Source: an uncultured Arachnia sp.
GTDB lineage: Bacteria > Actinomycetota > Actinomycetes > Propionibacteriales > Propionibacteriaceae
Length of the DNA: 64,000 bases
Direction of reading: 5' to 3'
NCBI GenBank assembly: GCA_947493995.1
Contig: CANLTJ010000004.1
Span: 208,193 to 272,192, forward strand
This document shows, in pieces, positions 16,790-25,457 of this stretch (its first letter is position 1; each line of letters opens with the position of its first letter). Below the pieces are notes generated by a model, which saw only the letters and a list, made by a program, of their open reading frames with translations, did no database searches and was not told where the DNA came from. A program made the translations under genes and the position numbers.

Positions 16790-18065
16790 GGCGTGCTCCC
16801 TCCAGATTCTGTGCGGATTCAGCGATGGCGTCTGCCGCTCGTACGGCGCTGGCCAACGCGATGCCGTCTCCTGACTTCTCCCGCCACCGGTTGGCGCCGG
16901 CCAGGATTCCGCCGGCCACGTGCAGGTTGTCGTGGACGACGTCGCCCTCACCGTCGAGCACCCGCATCTCGTGATCGAACCGGACGCCGACGGAGAAGAT
17001 CGGCTGCTCGGCGGTGTGGTCGGCCAGCACCAGGTCGCCGTCGGGGACCCACAGCGGCAGACCGAGCGTCGGCTCGCTCACTTTCATGTGGGAGTCCATC
17101 TCGATGCCGCCGGACTCGAAACCGCCCGGCGCGAACACGAAGTGCTCACCCGCGTAGCTGGTGGGGCGGCCGGTGGTGCCCACTGTCAGCGACGTGATGC
17201 GCGAGCCATCGGTGTTGGCGCACAGCACGGGGCTGCCGAGCACGATCTTGACGCGTTCCCTCTTGGCGATGCGGGTGAGTGCGTCGTTGATGCGCATGCC
17301 GGGGACCGACGGCGGAATGGTTGGGATCTCGAACACTGGTTGGCCCAGTTGGGCGGCGATGTCGGCGAAGGCACCTCCGTCGGCAAGCCCGAGCACGCCC
17401 GGCAGTCCGACGGTCTCGCCGGGCTCCACGACATGCTTGAGGGCATCGATGAACCGTTTCCGGTAGGTGGGGTCGTCCAGCGCCCGCGCGTAGTACAGGG
17501 GAGTGGAGTCCACCTCGCCGTCCCGAGCAGGCAGGTCCAGCCAGGCCGCCCGGGTGCTGACACGGCCGCCACCGGGCAGTTCGGTGCGCGCCACGTTGCC
17601 CGCGATCAACTCCGGCCAGAAGTCCTTGAGCTGGCGCAGCCCGACGAACACCATCCTATTCTCAGGCGTGCACTCGCCCTCGACCATGCTTGCCTGCGGC
17701 AGCGCGGTCGGTCGCAGCGCGCCGATGGCGGTGGGCAGCAGGTAGTTGCGCGTCAGGTCGCCGACGAACATCTCCGGCAGCAGTTCCTGCAGGAATTCGG
17801 CGCCAGCGCGGACGTCGTCGGCGCCGAGGGTGGCGTAGGGGTGGTGGGGATGAGCCTCGCCGTAGGCGGTCACCGCGGAAAGGGGGTCGTCGAGGACACG
17901 CTCAGGTGTGTAGCCCAGCACGTCGACGGTGCCCTGGCCGAGTTGGATGCCTCCGACGCCCTTGGTCACCAGCGTCACATCCATGCCCGCTTGTCGGAGC
18001 CGGATGGCGCTGACGAGGCCAGCCATGCCTGCGCCGACGACCACCGCGCGATCTCTGGAGTTCAT
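16782..18065 (-). CDS. glpB: Anaerobic glycerol-3-phosphate dehydrogenase subunit B
   Basis: The 427-residue protein starts at MNSRDRAVVVGAGMAG, whose ATG overlaps the glpA stop by one base. The N-terminal dinucleotide-binding fold (VVVGAGMAGLVSAIRLRQ) identifies a flavoprotein, and the C-terminus contains NLHVAGGILAG, a typical FAD-contacting motif. GlpB forms the soluble dimer with GlpA that oxidises glycerol 3-phosphate to dihydroxyacetone phosphate. The 37-residue upstream extension in the ORF track is within glpA and is not supported. Confidence 0.93.
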   Translation of the reverse strand: MNSRDRAVVVGAGMAGLVSAIRLRQAGMDVTLVTKGVGGIQLGQGTVDVLGYTPERVLDDPLSAVTAYGEAHPHHPYATLGADDVRAGAEFLQELLPEMFVGDLTRNYLLPTAIGALRPTALPQASMVEGECTPENRMVFVGLRQLKDFWPELIAGNVARTELPGGGRVSTRAAWLDLPARDGEVDSTPLYYARALDDPTYRKRFIDALKHVVEPGETVGLPGVLGLADGGAFADIAAQLGQPVFEIPTIPPSVPGMRINDALTRIAKRERVKIVLGSPVLCANTDGSRITSLTVGTTGRPTSYAGEHFVFAPGGFESGGIEMDSHMKVSEPTLGLPLWVPDGDLVLADHTAEQPIFSVGVRFDHEMRVLDGEGDVVHDNLHVAGGILAGANRWREKSGDGIALASAVRAADAIAESAQNLEGARHA

Positions 18066-19639
18066 CACAGCACCGCCTGTTCGGGTTCGGGAAGATGGTC
18101 GATGTCGAGAGTGCCGGAGAAGATCCACTGGTCCAGTGCGGTTTGTCGTACCTGGGCGCCGTAGAGGATGGGCCACAGGCCGATCCAGCGGTTCTTGATG
18201 AACAACTCCAGCAGGCCGCTGGCGCGTTCGACGTCGACGACCTCCTCATGCAGCGCCAGGCCAGCCGCGCGGGATGCGCAGAAGCCACCCTGGCAGGGCC
18301 CCATGCCCATGCGGGTCAGGCGGCGGATGTCGTCGAAGTTCGCGCGCGGGCGGGCGTGCAATTCCTCCACATAACTGCTGCGAGTCATCAGTTCGCATTC
18401 ACAGATGATCTGTTCATCCATGCGGTCCGCCTCGCGCTCCTCCAGGCGGTGGGTGACAAGGTAGGTCTTGCCCGGCTCCGACTTTGGTACGGCCTCCTCA
18501 GCGGTGTGGCAGGGGCGTTTGTCTCCCAGTTGTTCGCACATGTCGTCAACGACGTTCTCGGCCATCAGGCGGTAGGTGGTGAGTTTGCCGCCGGTGATGG
18601 TCAGCAGGCCCTTCAATCCGTCGCGCTCGTGGTGATCGATGATGCTCATGCCGCGGCTCATGTGGCGGGTGTCGGTGGCCGAGACTCGCGTGTCCTTCAC
18701 CAGCGGACGGGCACCCGCCCACGCGTGCACCGCCCGGGCGTTCCGGAAGCCGGGGACCAGCGCTTCGCCGGCATCCATCATCTCCTGCACCTCGTCGGCG
18801 GGGATGGTGAGCTTGTCAGCGTCGGATGCCTTGACGTCGGTGGTGCCGATGATGCTGACGGTGTGGACGGGGACGAGGATGTCGCCGTCGGTGGGGTAGA
18901 TGCAGCGGTTGACGACGGTGTTCACCAGCCGGTGGTTCATCGCGATCATGATCCCGCGCCCGGGCACCACCTCGACGTCGTGGCAGCCGGCCATCGCCGC
19001 GATCTCACCGGACCAGGGTCCGCCGCAGTTGATGACGAAGGTGCAGTCGATGTGGACGTCCTCGCCAGACTTGCGATCGTGGGCACGGACGCGGCGCACC
19101 TGGTCGTCGTCGCGGTCGATGCCCGTGACCTCGTGATAGGGGAGTATCTGGGCGCCGTAGGCCTTCGCCGAGTTCGCGGCGCCCCACGTCATCTGCCAGC
19201 CGTCGACCGCACCGTCCTCGACGGCGATCGCGCGCGAAATGCCCGGATTGAGCCGGGGCTCCTGGCGCAGCGCTTGGGCGACGGGGATCTCCTCGGCGGG
19301 GACCTTCGACGCCGTCGCGCCTGCGAGGAACTTGTCCGGGAACTCCGGGTCGTCGCCCGGGGTGGAGACGAAAAGGCCGCCGGTGGTCTCCACGGCGTCG
19401 GCGTGGATGCGCGTGACGATGGCGTTCTCCTCCGCGCACTCGGTGGCCGATCTGGGGTCACTGACCACGTAGCGACCTCCGGAGTGCAACAGTCCGTGGT
19501 AGCGGCCGGTGGTGCCCTGGGCCAGGTCGGCCCGATCCAACAGCACGGTGCGGTAGCCGCGCATGGCGACATCCCGCACCACTCCGGCGCCCGTGGCGCC
19601 ACCGCCGATTACCACGACATCGGTGTCGATCGTTCTCAC
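18065..19639 (-). CDS. glpA: Anaerobic glycerol-3-phosphate dehydrogenase subunit A
   Basis: A 524-residue FAD-dependent catalytic subunit. The N-terminus has VVVIGGGATGAGVVRD for FAD binding, followed by TGRYHGLLHSGGRYV, the substrate/FAD region of the GlpA/GlpD family. The C-terminal part has a BFD-like iron-sulfur domain (CECE, then GPCQGGFC), which distinguishes GlpA from aerobic GlpD. As first gene of glpABC it shows the host can respire glycerol 3-phosphate with an anaerobic-type complex, which suits a facultative anaerobe. Its promoter should be in the 390-base gap upstream. Confidence 0.95.
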   Translation of the reverse strand: MRTIDTDVVVIGGGATGAGVVRDVAMRGYRTVLLDRADLAQGTTGRYHGLLHSGGRYVVSDPRSATECAEENAIVTRIHADAVETTGGLFVSTPGDDPEFPDKFLAGATASKVPAEEIPVAQALRQEPRLNPGISRAIAVEDGAVDGWQMTWGAANSAKAYGAQILPYHEVTGIDRDDDQVRRVRAHDRKSGEDVHIDCTFVINCGGPWSGEIAAMAGCHDVEVVPGRGIMIAMNHRLVNTVVNRCIYPTDGDILVPVHTVSIIGTTDVKASDADKLTIPADEVQEMMDAGEALVPGFRNARAVHAWAGARPLVKDTRVSATDTRHMSRGMSIIDHHERDGLKGLLTITGGKLTTYRLMAENVVDDMCEQLGDKRPCHTAEEAVPKSEPGKTYLVTHRLEEREADRMDEQIICECELMTRSSYVEELHARPRANFDDIRRLTRMGMGPCQGGFCASRAAGLALHEEVVDVERASGLLELFIKNRWIGLWPILYGAQVRQTALDQWIFSGTLDIDHLPEPEQAVL

Positions 19640-20030
19640 TGAGTCCTCCTGCTCACGCGCTCTCCGTCACACCGTTGTTCAGGATGGGCACCAGACTACG
19701 AGCGAACGCGCTCAAGCGGGGCGAATAGCACCAACGTGCAGGGTGGTCGAAGCTTCGAGTCGCGACCGTTCACGCCTTCCCATTTCCAAGACGCTCTGGT
19801 TGTACTTGTCGGTCGCGAGGTTTCCCATTTCTCGTTCCGCGGTGGCACCGCCATCGTGCTGGGTGTGGTCCTCGCGGCGTTTGTGCGCTGCTGAAGTAGA
19901 CCATGTAGGGCGTCCGCTGAGGCTGATCGGCTGTGCTATATCAAGCTCCTTGAGGTGACCTGTTCGGCGTGATGTCCGGGGCGAAGTCTAGGATTGACCT
20001 CATCCAATTCCGACGTCCCAGGAACTCCCG
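19640..20030. other. Intergenic region upstream of glpA and the PH-domain gene
   Basis: This 391-base divergent gap has no ORF with family features. The track ORF at 19563-19958 has a composition typical of an antisense shadow and then runs into non-coding sequence. The promoters of glpA (minus) and of the PH-domain gene (plus) must be here. I see no clear operator palindrome or RNA structure. Confidence 0.5.
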
Positions 20031-20411
20031 ATGAGTGCAGAACTCTCACCAATCACCGCGTGGACCTTTCAGTCAGAGATTGCAATCCCCAAGGACATTG
20101 GCCCAATTCTCGTTGCCGGGGAACAGCCGATCGCTGCCTACAAGACGTTCCGTGACTCGGCAGTGTTCACGGATCGGCGCCTGGTGGTCCGGGATGCACA
20201 GGGAATGACGGGCAAGAAGGTCGAGATGTACTCAATTCCATATTCGTCCATCAACATGTGGTCGTCGGAAAACGCCGGCACGTTCGACTTCAACTCCGAG
20301 ATAGAACTTTGGACCCGTGCCGGCCACATCAAGATCAACCTCGGCAAGGGCGTGGATGTTCGCAAGCTGGATCACTTGATTGCGCACGTCGTCCTGGGCG
20401 GGGGCCGGTAA
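20031..20411 (+). CDS. Bacterial PH-domain protein
   Basis: A single 126-residue domain matching the bacterial pleckstrin-homology-like fold (PF08000 type). The telling stretch is AVFTDRRLVVRD followed by VEMYSIPYSSINMW, then a beta-strand pair and a final amphipathic helix with the KLDHLI segment. Such proteins are usually 120-130 residues, soluble and of unknown function. There is no signal peptide or membrane segment. It stands alone, and directly downstream comes a decayed tctA fragment. Confidence 0.85.
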   Translation: MSAELSPITAWTFQSEIAIPKDIGPILVAGEQPIAAYKTFRDSAVFTDRRLVVRDAQGMTGKKVEMYSIPYSSINMWSSENAGTFDFNSEIELWTRAGHIKINLGKGVDVRKLDHLIAHVVLGGGR

Positions 20412-20435
20412 TCTGTGGAGCAACTGCTCATGACG

Positions 20436-20590
20436 TTCCGCCAACGCACCAAGAATGAACCCGAGCACCACCGGTCCGGCAGGAATCCCCTCCTCACTCG
20501 TCGCAGAGTTTAGTTCGCACTCACCACCGACGAGACCCGTATGGCCAAGTGGATGATGGTGACAATGATGTCCGGATGTCCCTCGAAGGA
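20436..20590 (-). pseudogene. Relic of a second tctA gene (tripartite carboxylate transporter)
   Basis: Two blocks read as pieces of the intact tctA that lies 2 kb away. Bases 20436-20487 align with 22658-22709 with few mismatches and still encode VLGFILGALAE. Bases about 20520-20590 align with about 22881-22958 and encode PDIIVTI. The roughly 170 bases between the blocks in the intact gene are missing, and the second block has a further small deletion. The relic has the same orientation as tctA. It is too short and frameshifted to be functional. Confidence 0.8.
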
Positions 20591-20620
20591 CCCCCAGGAT
20601 TCAGTTTGATGTGTACGTCC

Positions 20621-20638
20621 TTGTACGGCAGTGTACAA
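20621..20638 (+). promoter_or_regulatory. Inverted repeat, probable autoregulatory operator of the toxin-antitoxin genes
   Basis: TTGTAC and GTACAA are separated by 6 bases and end 7 bases before the antitoxin ATG. A third TGTAC lies at 20612-20616. Antitoxins of this kind normally bind palindromes over their own promoter. Confidence 0.55.
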
Positions 20639-20645
20639 TTTCGAC

Positions 20646-20936
20646 ATGTCAACAATCAGTGTGAGCGCCGCAAGGCAGACTTTGCCAGAGCAGCTCGACC
20701 GAGTCGAGGCAGGGGACGAGGTGTCCATCACCAGGCACGGCCGAGTGGTCGCAGTGCTGGTCCGTCCCGATGTACTCAAGGCGCGACGCGCGTCCGGGGC
20801 GTGGGCCGAGGCGGACAGAATCGGGCAGCTGCTGGAGGCCGCCTCCCGGGATAACACCCGGCCGTCGGCTGTGATCGCTCCGGACCGTGCGGAAGAGTTG
20901 ATCGATGCTGTCCAGCGCAATCGGTCCATCCGGTGA
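20646..20936 (+). CDS. Phd/YefM-type antitoxin
   Basis: Started at MSTISVSAAR, the protein has 96 residues. The N-terminal half is the Phd/YefM DNA-binding fold: SVSAARQTLPEQLDRVEAGD, then VSITRHGRVVAVLV. The C-terminal half is charged and would wrap the toxin. The stop codon overlaps the toxin ATG by one base (TGATG), the usual coupling in such pairs. It should neutralise the PIN-domain toxin downstream and repress the operon through the inverted repeat ahead of it. Confidence 0.9.
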   Translation: MSTISVSAARQTLPEQLDRVEAGDEVSITRHGRVVAVLVRPDVLKARRASGAWAEADRIGQLLEAASRDNTRPSAVIAPDRAEELIDAVQRNRSIR

Positions 20937-21352
20937 TGCCGGTCACAGCCTTCGACGCGGACGTGCTCATCTACGCCGTCGCGGTCGACCACCCCATGGG
21001 GCTGCCGGTCGCGCGGCTGTTTTCCGAGGAAGAGGAGTTCGTGGGCATCGGCTCAGTCCTGCTGCTGCCGGAAGTGCTGACCAAGCCGATGCGCGACGAC
21101 CCGGCTTCCGCGGAGGTCAGTGGGTTGCTGGGCCTGCTTGGACGGCTCGACCTGCGGCCGTTCGACGTGGCGACGGCGCGGCTTGCAGTCGCGTTGGCCG
21201 TCGCCTATCGGTTGCCGGCGGCGGATGCTGCTCATCTCGCCACGGCAGTCGCCTCTGGGGCTGACCGGTTCCTCACCAACAACCGCAGGGACTTCTCCCG
21301 GGCAATAGACGAGATCGAGGTCATCTACCCGGAGGATCTGCTCACGTCATAG
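20936..21352 (+). CDS. PIN-domain ribonuclease toxin (VapC-like)
   Basis: A 138-residue PIN domain. Acidic metal ligands are visible as D7 or D9 in AFDADVLIYA, a central glutamate in LPEVLTK, aspartate in LPAADAAHLATA and the final aspartate in TNNRRDF. VapC-like toxins cut tRNA or rRNA. I start it at the ATG overlapping the antitoxin stop rather than the GTG one codon earlier. The partner is Phd/YefM-like rather than classic VapB, a mix often seen in actinobacteria. Confidence 0.9.
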   Translation: MPVTAFDADVLIYAVAVDHPMGLPVARLFSEEEEFVGIGSVLLLPEVLTKPMRDDPASAEVSGLLGLLGRLDLRPFDVATARLAVALAVAYRLPAADAAHLATAVASGADRFLTNNRRDFSRAIDEIEVIYPEDLLTS

Positions 21353-21465
21353 AAGAAGGCGAACCTCATGGTCGTCACGGCGCGTCGGTAGTTTCGGGAA
21401 GCACCGTGAGGCCGTGACCGCGGTGATTGCACACCTCCTCGCCGGCACCCTCCCGCCCGGGGCCA

Positions 21466-22491
21466 TCACCACTTGAATCGTGCCAACGCGATGCTTCGTC
21501 GTTGCCAGGAGTACGTGAGCCACAACCCGCGGTCGACCACGGCTAGACTCGGATAAGAGTATTCGCCATCTCCGGAGGTCACCACACCAGTGGCTGTAGC
21601 GTTGGACGGTTTCCCGTCGCTGACAGGATCACCTCCGCGCGCGGTGTCTGCGCCATCGACAACGACGTCGTTTTGATGCCAGGTGATCCCGTCGTCGTGT
21701 GACTCAGACAGCAGAAGAGTGGACCGGGCACCCCAGTCGGCGGTGTTTTCGTTGTGGCAGGCGATGATGCGCCCATCAGGAAGGCTCACAGCGGCCATGC
21801 CGCTGTTGTTGTTGGGTAGGCCTGTGGGTTCGAGCGGTGGCCACGAGTACGGGTCGGTTGTGGCGCTTCGAAAAACTGTGCCGGCCGTGCTTCTGGCCAG
21901 GGCGATAAAAGTCCCGTCGGGCAACCGCGTGAGGCACGGTTGGATACAACCGGCGCCGCGCACCGACGAGTGATCCAGTGGAACCTCGATGCGCTCCCAT
22001 GTCCGGCCAAGGTCTGCGCTGATGTCCATGAAGCAGTCCCACCGTGGTGTTCGCCACTCCTCGACCGATCCTGGCGCAACCCATAGGTCGCCAGTCCACA
22101 GCGGTGCCTGCCGCACCGGTCCACGACCACCGGAAGTGTCACCCGGGACCATCTCCCGGGGCGCTGTCCAGTTGAGGCCGGAGTCATCGGAGTGGCAAAC
22201 CCATGTAGTCCATTCGTCGATGCGCCAACCCCTCTTGAAGAACAACCACAGCCGTTCGTCCGGGCCGGAGGCAAGGACGGGGTTCCAGTGTGGCAATGGG
22301 TCCCGCGGAGCCACAGGTGTGATCGTTTGTGCGGCTACGGAGGAGTGGAGCAGATGAATGGTCGTCTCGGAGGCGCCTTCGTGGGACCCGGCGAACCAGG
22401 CGACGAGGAAAGTGGTGTGGTTCAACACCAACAATGAGCTCGCATGGACTTGGGTACCCGATTGAGCTGGAAAGAGGAGACACTGGCTCAT
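21466..22491 (-). CDS. Sialidase-fold (BNR repeat-like) protein
   Basis: A 341-residue six-bladed propeller of the PF13088 type, with Asp-box-like turns SDDSGLNWTAPREM, SADLGRTWERIE and SHDDGITWHQND. It has no signal peptide, so it acts inside the cell. The ATG lies 4 bases after the tctA stop, making it the last gene of the lyase-TctCBA operon. Known cytoplasmic relatives act on sialic-acid-like or glycosyl substrates, but many are uncharacterised. Its neighbours suggest a substrate carrying a carboxylate. True sialidase activity is not established by the sequence. Confidence 0.8.
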   Translation of the reverse strand: MSQCLLFPAQSGTQVHASSLLVLNHTTFLVAWFAGSHEGASETTIHLLHSSVAAQTITPVAPRDPLPHWNPVLASGPDERLWLFFKRGWRIDEWTTWVCHSDDSGLNWTAPREMVPGDTSGGRGPVRQAPLWTGDLWVAPGSVEEWRTPRWDCFMDISADLGRTWERIEVPLDHSSVRGAGCIQPCLTRLPDGTFIALARSTAGTVFRSATTDPYSWPPLEPTGLPNNNSGMAAVSLPDGRIIACHNENTADWGARSTLLLSESHDDGITWHQNDVVVDGADTARGGDPVSDGKPSNATATGVVTSGDGEYSYPSLAVVDRGLWLTYSWQRRSIALARFKW

Positions 22492-22495
22492 TGAT

Positions 22496-23992
22496 TCACT
22501 GCGCCTCGCTGACAGAAGACTCGGAGCGCTTCTTGAGCGAACTGCTGATCACCGGCCAGAGCAGGGAGCCAAGGGCCAGTACGAGCAGGACGGTGGCAAT
22601 GGGTCTGGTCAGGAACTCGAATGGCGAGCCGATGAGCATGGCGCGACGCAGGTTGGATTCCGCCAGTGGACCAAGAATGAACCCAAGCACCACCGGTCCG
22701 GCAGGAATACCCACCCGCCGCAGAACAAGTCCGAAAGCTCCGAACAGCAACATCTGGACGGCTGTCATGATGTTGTTGGTGGTGGCGTAGGTGCCCACGA
22801 TGCAAAAGACGATGATCGCCCCCCAAATCCACTGTGGCCTGAGATCAAGTAGCTTGGTCATGCCTTTGGTTCGCACCAAGCTCACCACCGTGGAGACCAG
22901 TGTGGCCAAGAGCATGATGGCGACGATGGTGACAATGATGTCCGGACGTCGCTCGAACAACGAGGGTCCGGGCTGGATGCCCCAGATGATCATGGATCCG
23001 AGCATGATGGCCATCACGGAGTCCCCCGGTATGCCCAGAGACAGGGTTGTGGTCAAGGCGCCACCGAGAGTGGAACTGGAAGCGGTGTCTGCCCCGACGA
23101 GGCCCTCCATAGACCCCTTCCCGAACTCTTCCGGATGCTTGGAGATGGCCTTGGCCCGGTTCCAACCGACGAGTCCAGCTATGTCTCCACCGGCTGCTGG
23201 AACAACGCCAAGAACAGCTCCGAGCGCTCCTGACTGAGCCATGGGCTTCATCACGCCCTTGAGCTCGGTCTTGTTTGGCCACCATCGTCCGATGGACGAG
23301 ATCGGCTTGTTCCTGTTCTTGCGGTGGGTGAGGATTTGGTCCAGAACTTCTGTGATCCCGAACAACCCGATGATCAGGGCTATGAAGTTGAAACCACCCG
23401 TGAGTTCGGCCTGACCGAACGCGAAACGTGCGTCGCCCGTGATGGGGTCGAGGCCCATGATGGCAAGGGCGATACCCAGCAATCCAGCGAGGATGCCCTT
23501 GGCCAGCGACTGCGAACTGATGGAGATGATCACTGTCAGGCCAAAACAGACGAGAGCGAACATCTCGAACGGGCCGAACCTGAGAGCGAACGCAGCAATG
23601 GGTTGGGCAAGGAATATCAGCACAAGCATCGACATGAGGATGCCGACGGTGGTTGCGATGGCGGAGATGGACAGTGCCAATCCGGCTTCACCCTTGCGGG
23701 CCATAGGGTAGCCGTCGAGACTCGTCGCCACGGCAGCTGGCGTACCGGGAGTATTGACCAGAATCGAGGGGATGCGGTCCCCGTACTGCGCAGAAACGTA
23801 GATGGCCAACAGCATGGCCAAGCCCTGGGCGGGCTCCAGAGTCAGCGTGAAGCTGGTGGCAAGGGCCACGGCCATGGAGATGGTGATGCCGGGAAAGACA
23901 CCAACGAGCAGCCCGAGACCAAGGCCGATGAAGAAGCACAGGATGGCAGTCGGCTCTGCAAGCGCCGAGAGGCCTTCAATGATCGGGTTCAC
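22496..23992 (-). CDS. tctA: Tripartite tricarboxylate transporter, large membrane subunit
   Basis: The GTG start at VNPIIEGLSALAEP overlaps the tctB stop by 4 bases, giving 498 residues, the standard TctA length. The track ORF runs 70 residues further into tctB. About 11 hydrophobic segments and the family motifs GVFPGITISMAVAL, PSILVNTPGTPAA and GIPGDSVMAIMLG are present. TctA is the transport channel of the TctABC solute-binding-protein-dependent symporter for carboxylates. A decayed second copy lies at 20436-20590. Confidence 0.93.
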   Translation of the reverse strand: MNPIIEGLSALAEPTAILCFFIGLGLGLLVGVFPGITISMAVALATSFTLTLEPAQGLAMLLAIYVSAQYGDRIPSILVNTPGTPAAVATSLDGYPMARKGEAGLALSISAIATTVGILMSMLVLIFLAQPIAAFALRFGPFEMFALVCFGLTVIISISSQSLAKGILAGLLGIALAIMGLDPITGDARFAFGQAELTGGFNFIALIIGLFGITEVLDQILTHRKNRNKPISSIGRWWPNKTELKGVMKPMAQSGALGAVLGVVPAAGGDIAGLVGWNRAKAISKHPEEFGKGSMEGLVGADTASSSTLGGALTTTLSLGIPGDSVMAIMLGSMIIWGIQPGPSLFERRPDIIVTIVAIMLLATLVSTVVSLVRTKGMTKLLDLRPQWIWGAIIVFCIVGTYATTNNIMTAVQMLLFGAFGLVLRRVGIPAGPVVLGFILGPLAESNLRRAMLIGSPFEFLTRPIATVLLVLALGSLLWPVISSSLKKRSESSVSEAQ

Positions 23993-24495
23993 AATGGCAC
24001 CTTCAGGAGCAGTTGGAACACGGAGTAGAGCAGGACGCCTATGATGGCCGGGAACAGCAGAAGCGAAGTCCACTTCCGGAGGCCGTAGATCCAGTTGAGG
24101 CAGAGCAGGAACAGTGGACCGAGGACCACAAAACTGATCCCCAGGTTCCATGCGAACAGCACCACGGCAATACCGGCCAACGTTGTGAACATCTGAATCC
24201 AACCCACACGCTGGGATGCCTCCACGTCACGATCAATCTTGACACCCAGCAGAGCGTTGATCAGCATCCAGAGGCCACACACAATCACTCCGGTGGCTAT
24301 CGCCGTCGGCCACCAACGCGGATCGATCCCACCCGTCTCGTTTCGCACCTGGATACCACGAGCCGCCATCAGCATCCACAACCCGAAAGCGAGAACCACC
24401 GCAGCAGCGATTCTCTCCATGCCTGGAGCAGTCGTCGCCGCGGTGGTTTCAACCGTGTCCTCATGTGGACCAGTCAGGTCATCGGCCTCGGACAT
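23989..24495 (-). CDS. tctB: Tripartite tricarboxylate transporter, small membrane subunit
   Basis: A 168-residue membrane protein with four predicted helices (beginning AAAVVLAFGLWMLMAARG) and the usual TctB size. Its ATG overlaps the tctC stop (TGATG). The track start one codon earlier is a TTG and less likely. TctB sequences are poorly conserved, so the call rests on topology and the flanking tctC and tctA genes. Confidence 0.9.
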   Translation of the reverse strand: MSEADDLTGPHEDTVETTAATTAPGMERIAAAVVLAFGLWMLMAARGIQVRNETGGIDPRWWPTAIATGVIVCGLWMLINALLGVKIDRDVEASQRVGWIQMFTTLAGIAVVLFAWNLGISFVVLGPLFLLCLNWIYGLRKWTSLLLFPAIIGVLLYSVFQLLLKVPL

Positions 24496-25457
24496 CAATT
24501 GTCCATGAGCTCCGCGAAGCGTTCGGCCTCGGCCTCGGCGAATTCGGTGAACTCTTCCGAGTCGCGATACACGACGAGGTTGCCACTGGAGGTGATGATG
24601 TCCTGGTATGACTCCTGCTCAACGGCTTCCGCTATCGCGTCCTCGAGGGTGTTGTGGACATCCTCGGGTAGTCCTTGGGGTGCGTAGATGCCGCCCCACC
24701 CACCGATCTCGATGTCCACGCCCTGTTCCGCAGCGGTCGGAACGTCAGGCAGCTCGGGGTGGCGTTCGGAGTGGAAGATGGCGAGGACCTTGAGATTGCC
24801 GTCGGCGAGGTTTTGTTTGACCTCGTTCACTCCCGACGCCGCGGCGTCGACTTGGCCACCGAGTACTGCTGCGACGGCGGGTGCCCCGCCGTCGAATGGG
24901 ACGGACTGAATCTGGGCACCGGTCTCCTCGGCCAGGGATTCGCCGGTGAGTTCCCAGATGGAACCTGCGCCAGAGTTAGACACGGTCATTTCCTCCGTCT
25001 GAGCGGCTTCCACGAACTCTTCCAGAGTGTTGTAGGGGCTGTCAGCCGGAACGGACAGGACCCCCGGGCCCAGCATGATCTGACCCAGCATGTCGTAGTC
25101 ACTGGGCTGGATGTCGTAGTTCATCGAGCCCAGCATCGCGATCTCGACGGGCCCGAAACCAATTGTGTAGCCGTCGGCGGGTTGATCCTTGACATACAAC
25201 ATCGCGGTGGATCCCGATGCGCCAGGGCGATTCTCAACGATGATGGATTGTCCCAGGATGGGCTCCATGGCGCTGGCGAGGGCTCGTGAAGAGAGGTCTG
25301 AACCGCCGCCGGCGGCCGCCTGCACGATGAGGGTGATGTCGTCGTTCGGATAATCGCTGCCGCCCTCCTCTCCGGGGTCGGTGCTGCCCGCGCTGCAGGC
25401 GCCAAGAGTGAGCGCTGTCGCCGCAGCGGCGGCGAGAATGGCTGATTTACGCTTCAT
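24495..25457 (-). CDS. tctC: Tripartite tricarboxylate transporter substrate-binding lipoprotein
   Basis: A 320-residue Bug/TctC-type binding protein. The signal peptide ends in the lipobox LGAC, so it is anchored to the outer face of the membrane. Family motifs include DITLIVQAAAGGGSD, IVENRPGASG and WGGIYAPQGLP. These proteins bind a carboxylate through two main-chain loops. AAGGAG lies upstream of its ATG, and the start overlaps the end of the DapA-like gene by 11 bases. The ligand is probably the acid handled by the adjacent lyase. Confidence 0.93.
   Translation of the reverse strand: MKRKSAILAAAAATALTLGACSAGSTDPGEEGGSDYPNDDITLIVQAAAGGGSDLSSRALASAMEPILGQSIIVENRPGASGSTAMLYVKDQPADGYTIGFGPVEIAMLGSMNYDIQPSDYDMLGQIMLGPGVLSVPADSPYNTLEEFVEAAQTEEMTVSNSGAGSIWELTGESLAEETGAQIQSVPFDGGAPAVAAVLGGQVDAAASGVNEVKQNLADGNLKVLAIFHSERHPELPDVPTAAEQGVDIEIGGWGGIYAPQGLPEDVHNTLEDAIAEAVEQESYQDIITSSGNLVVYRDSEEFTEFAEAEAERFAELMDN

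Noticed and set aside
21364-21411. Inverted repeat CCTCATGGT/ACCGTGAGG between the PIN toxin and sialidase-fold genes as a terminator
   Set aside because: The loop is 30 bases and the arms have a mismatch; not convincing as an intrinsic terminator.
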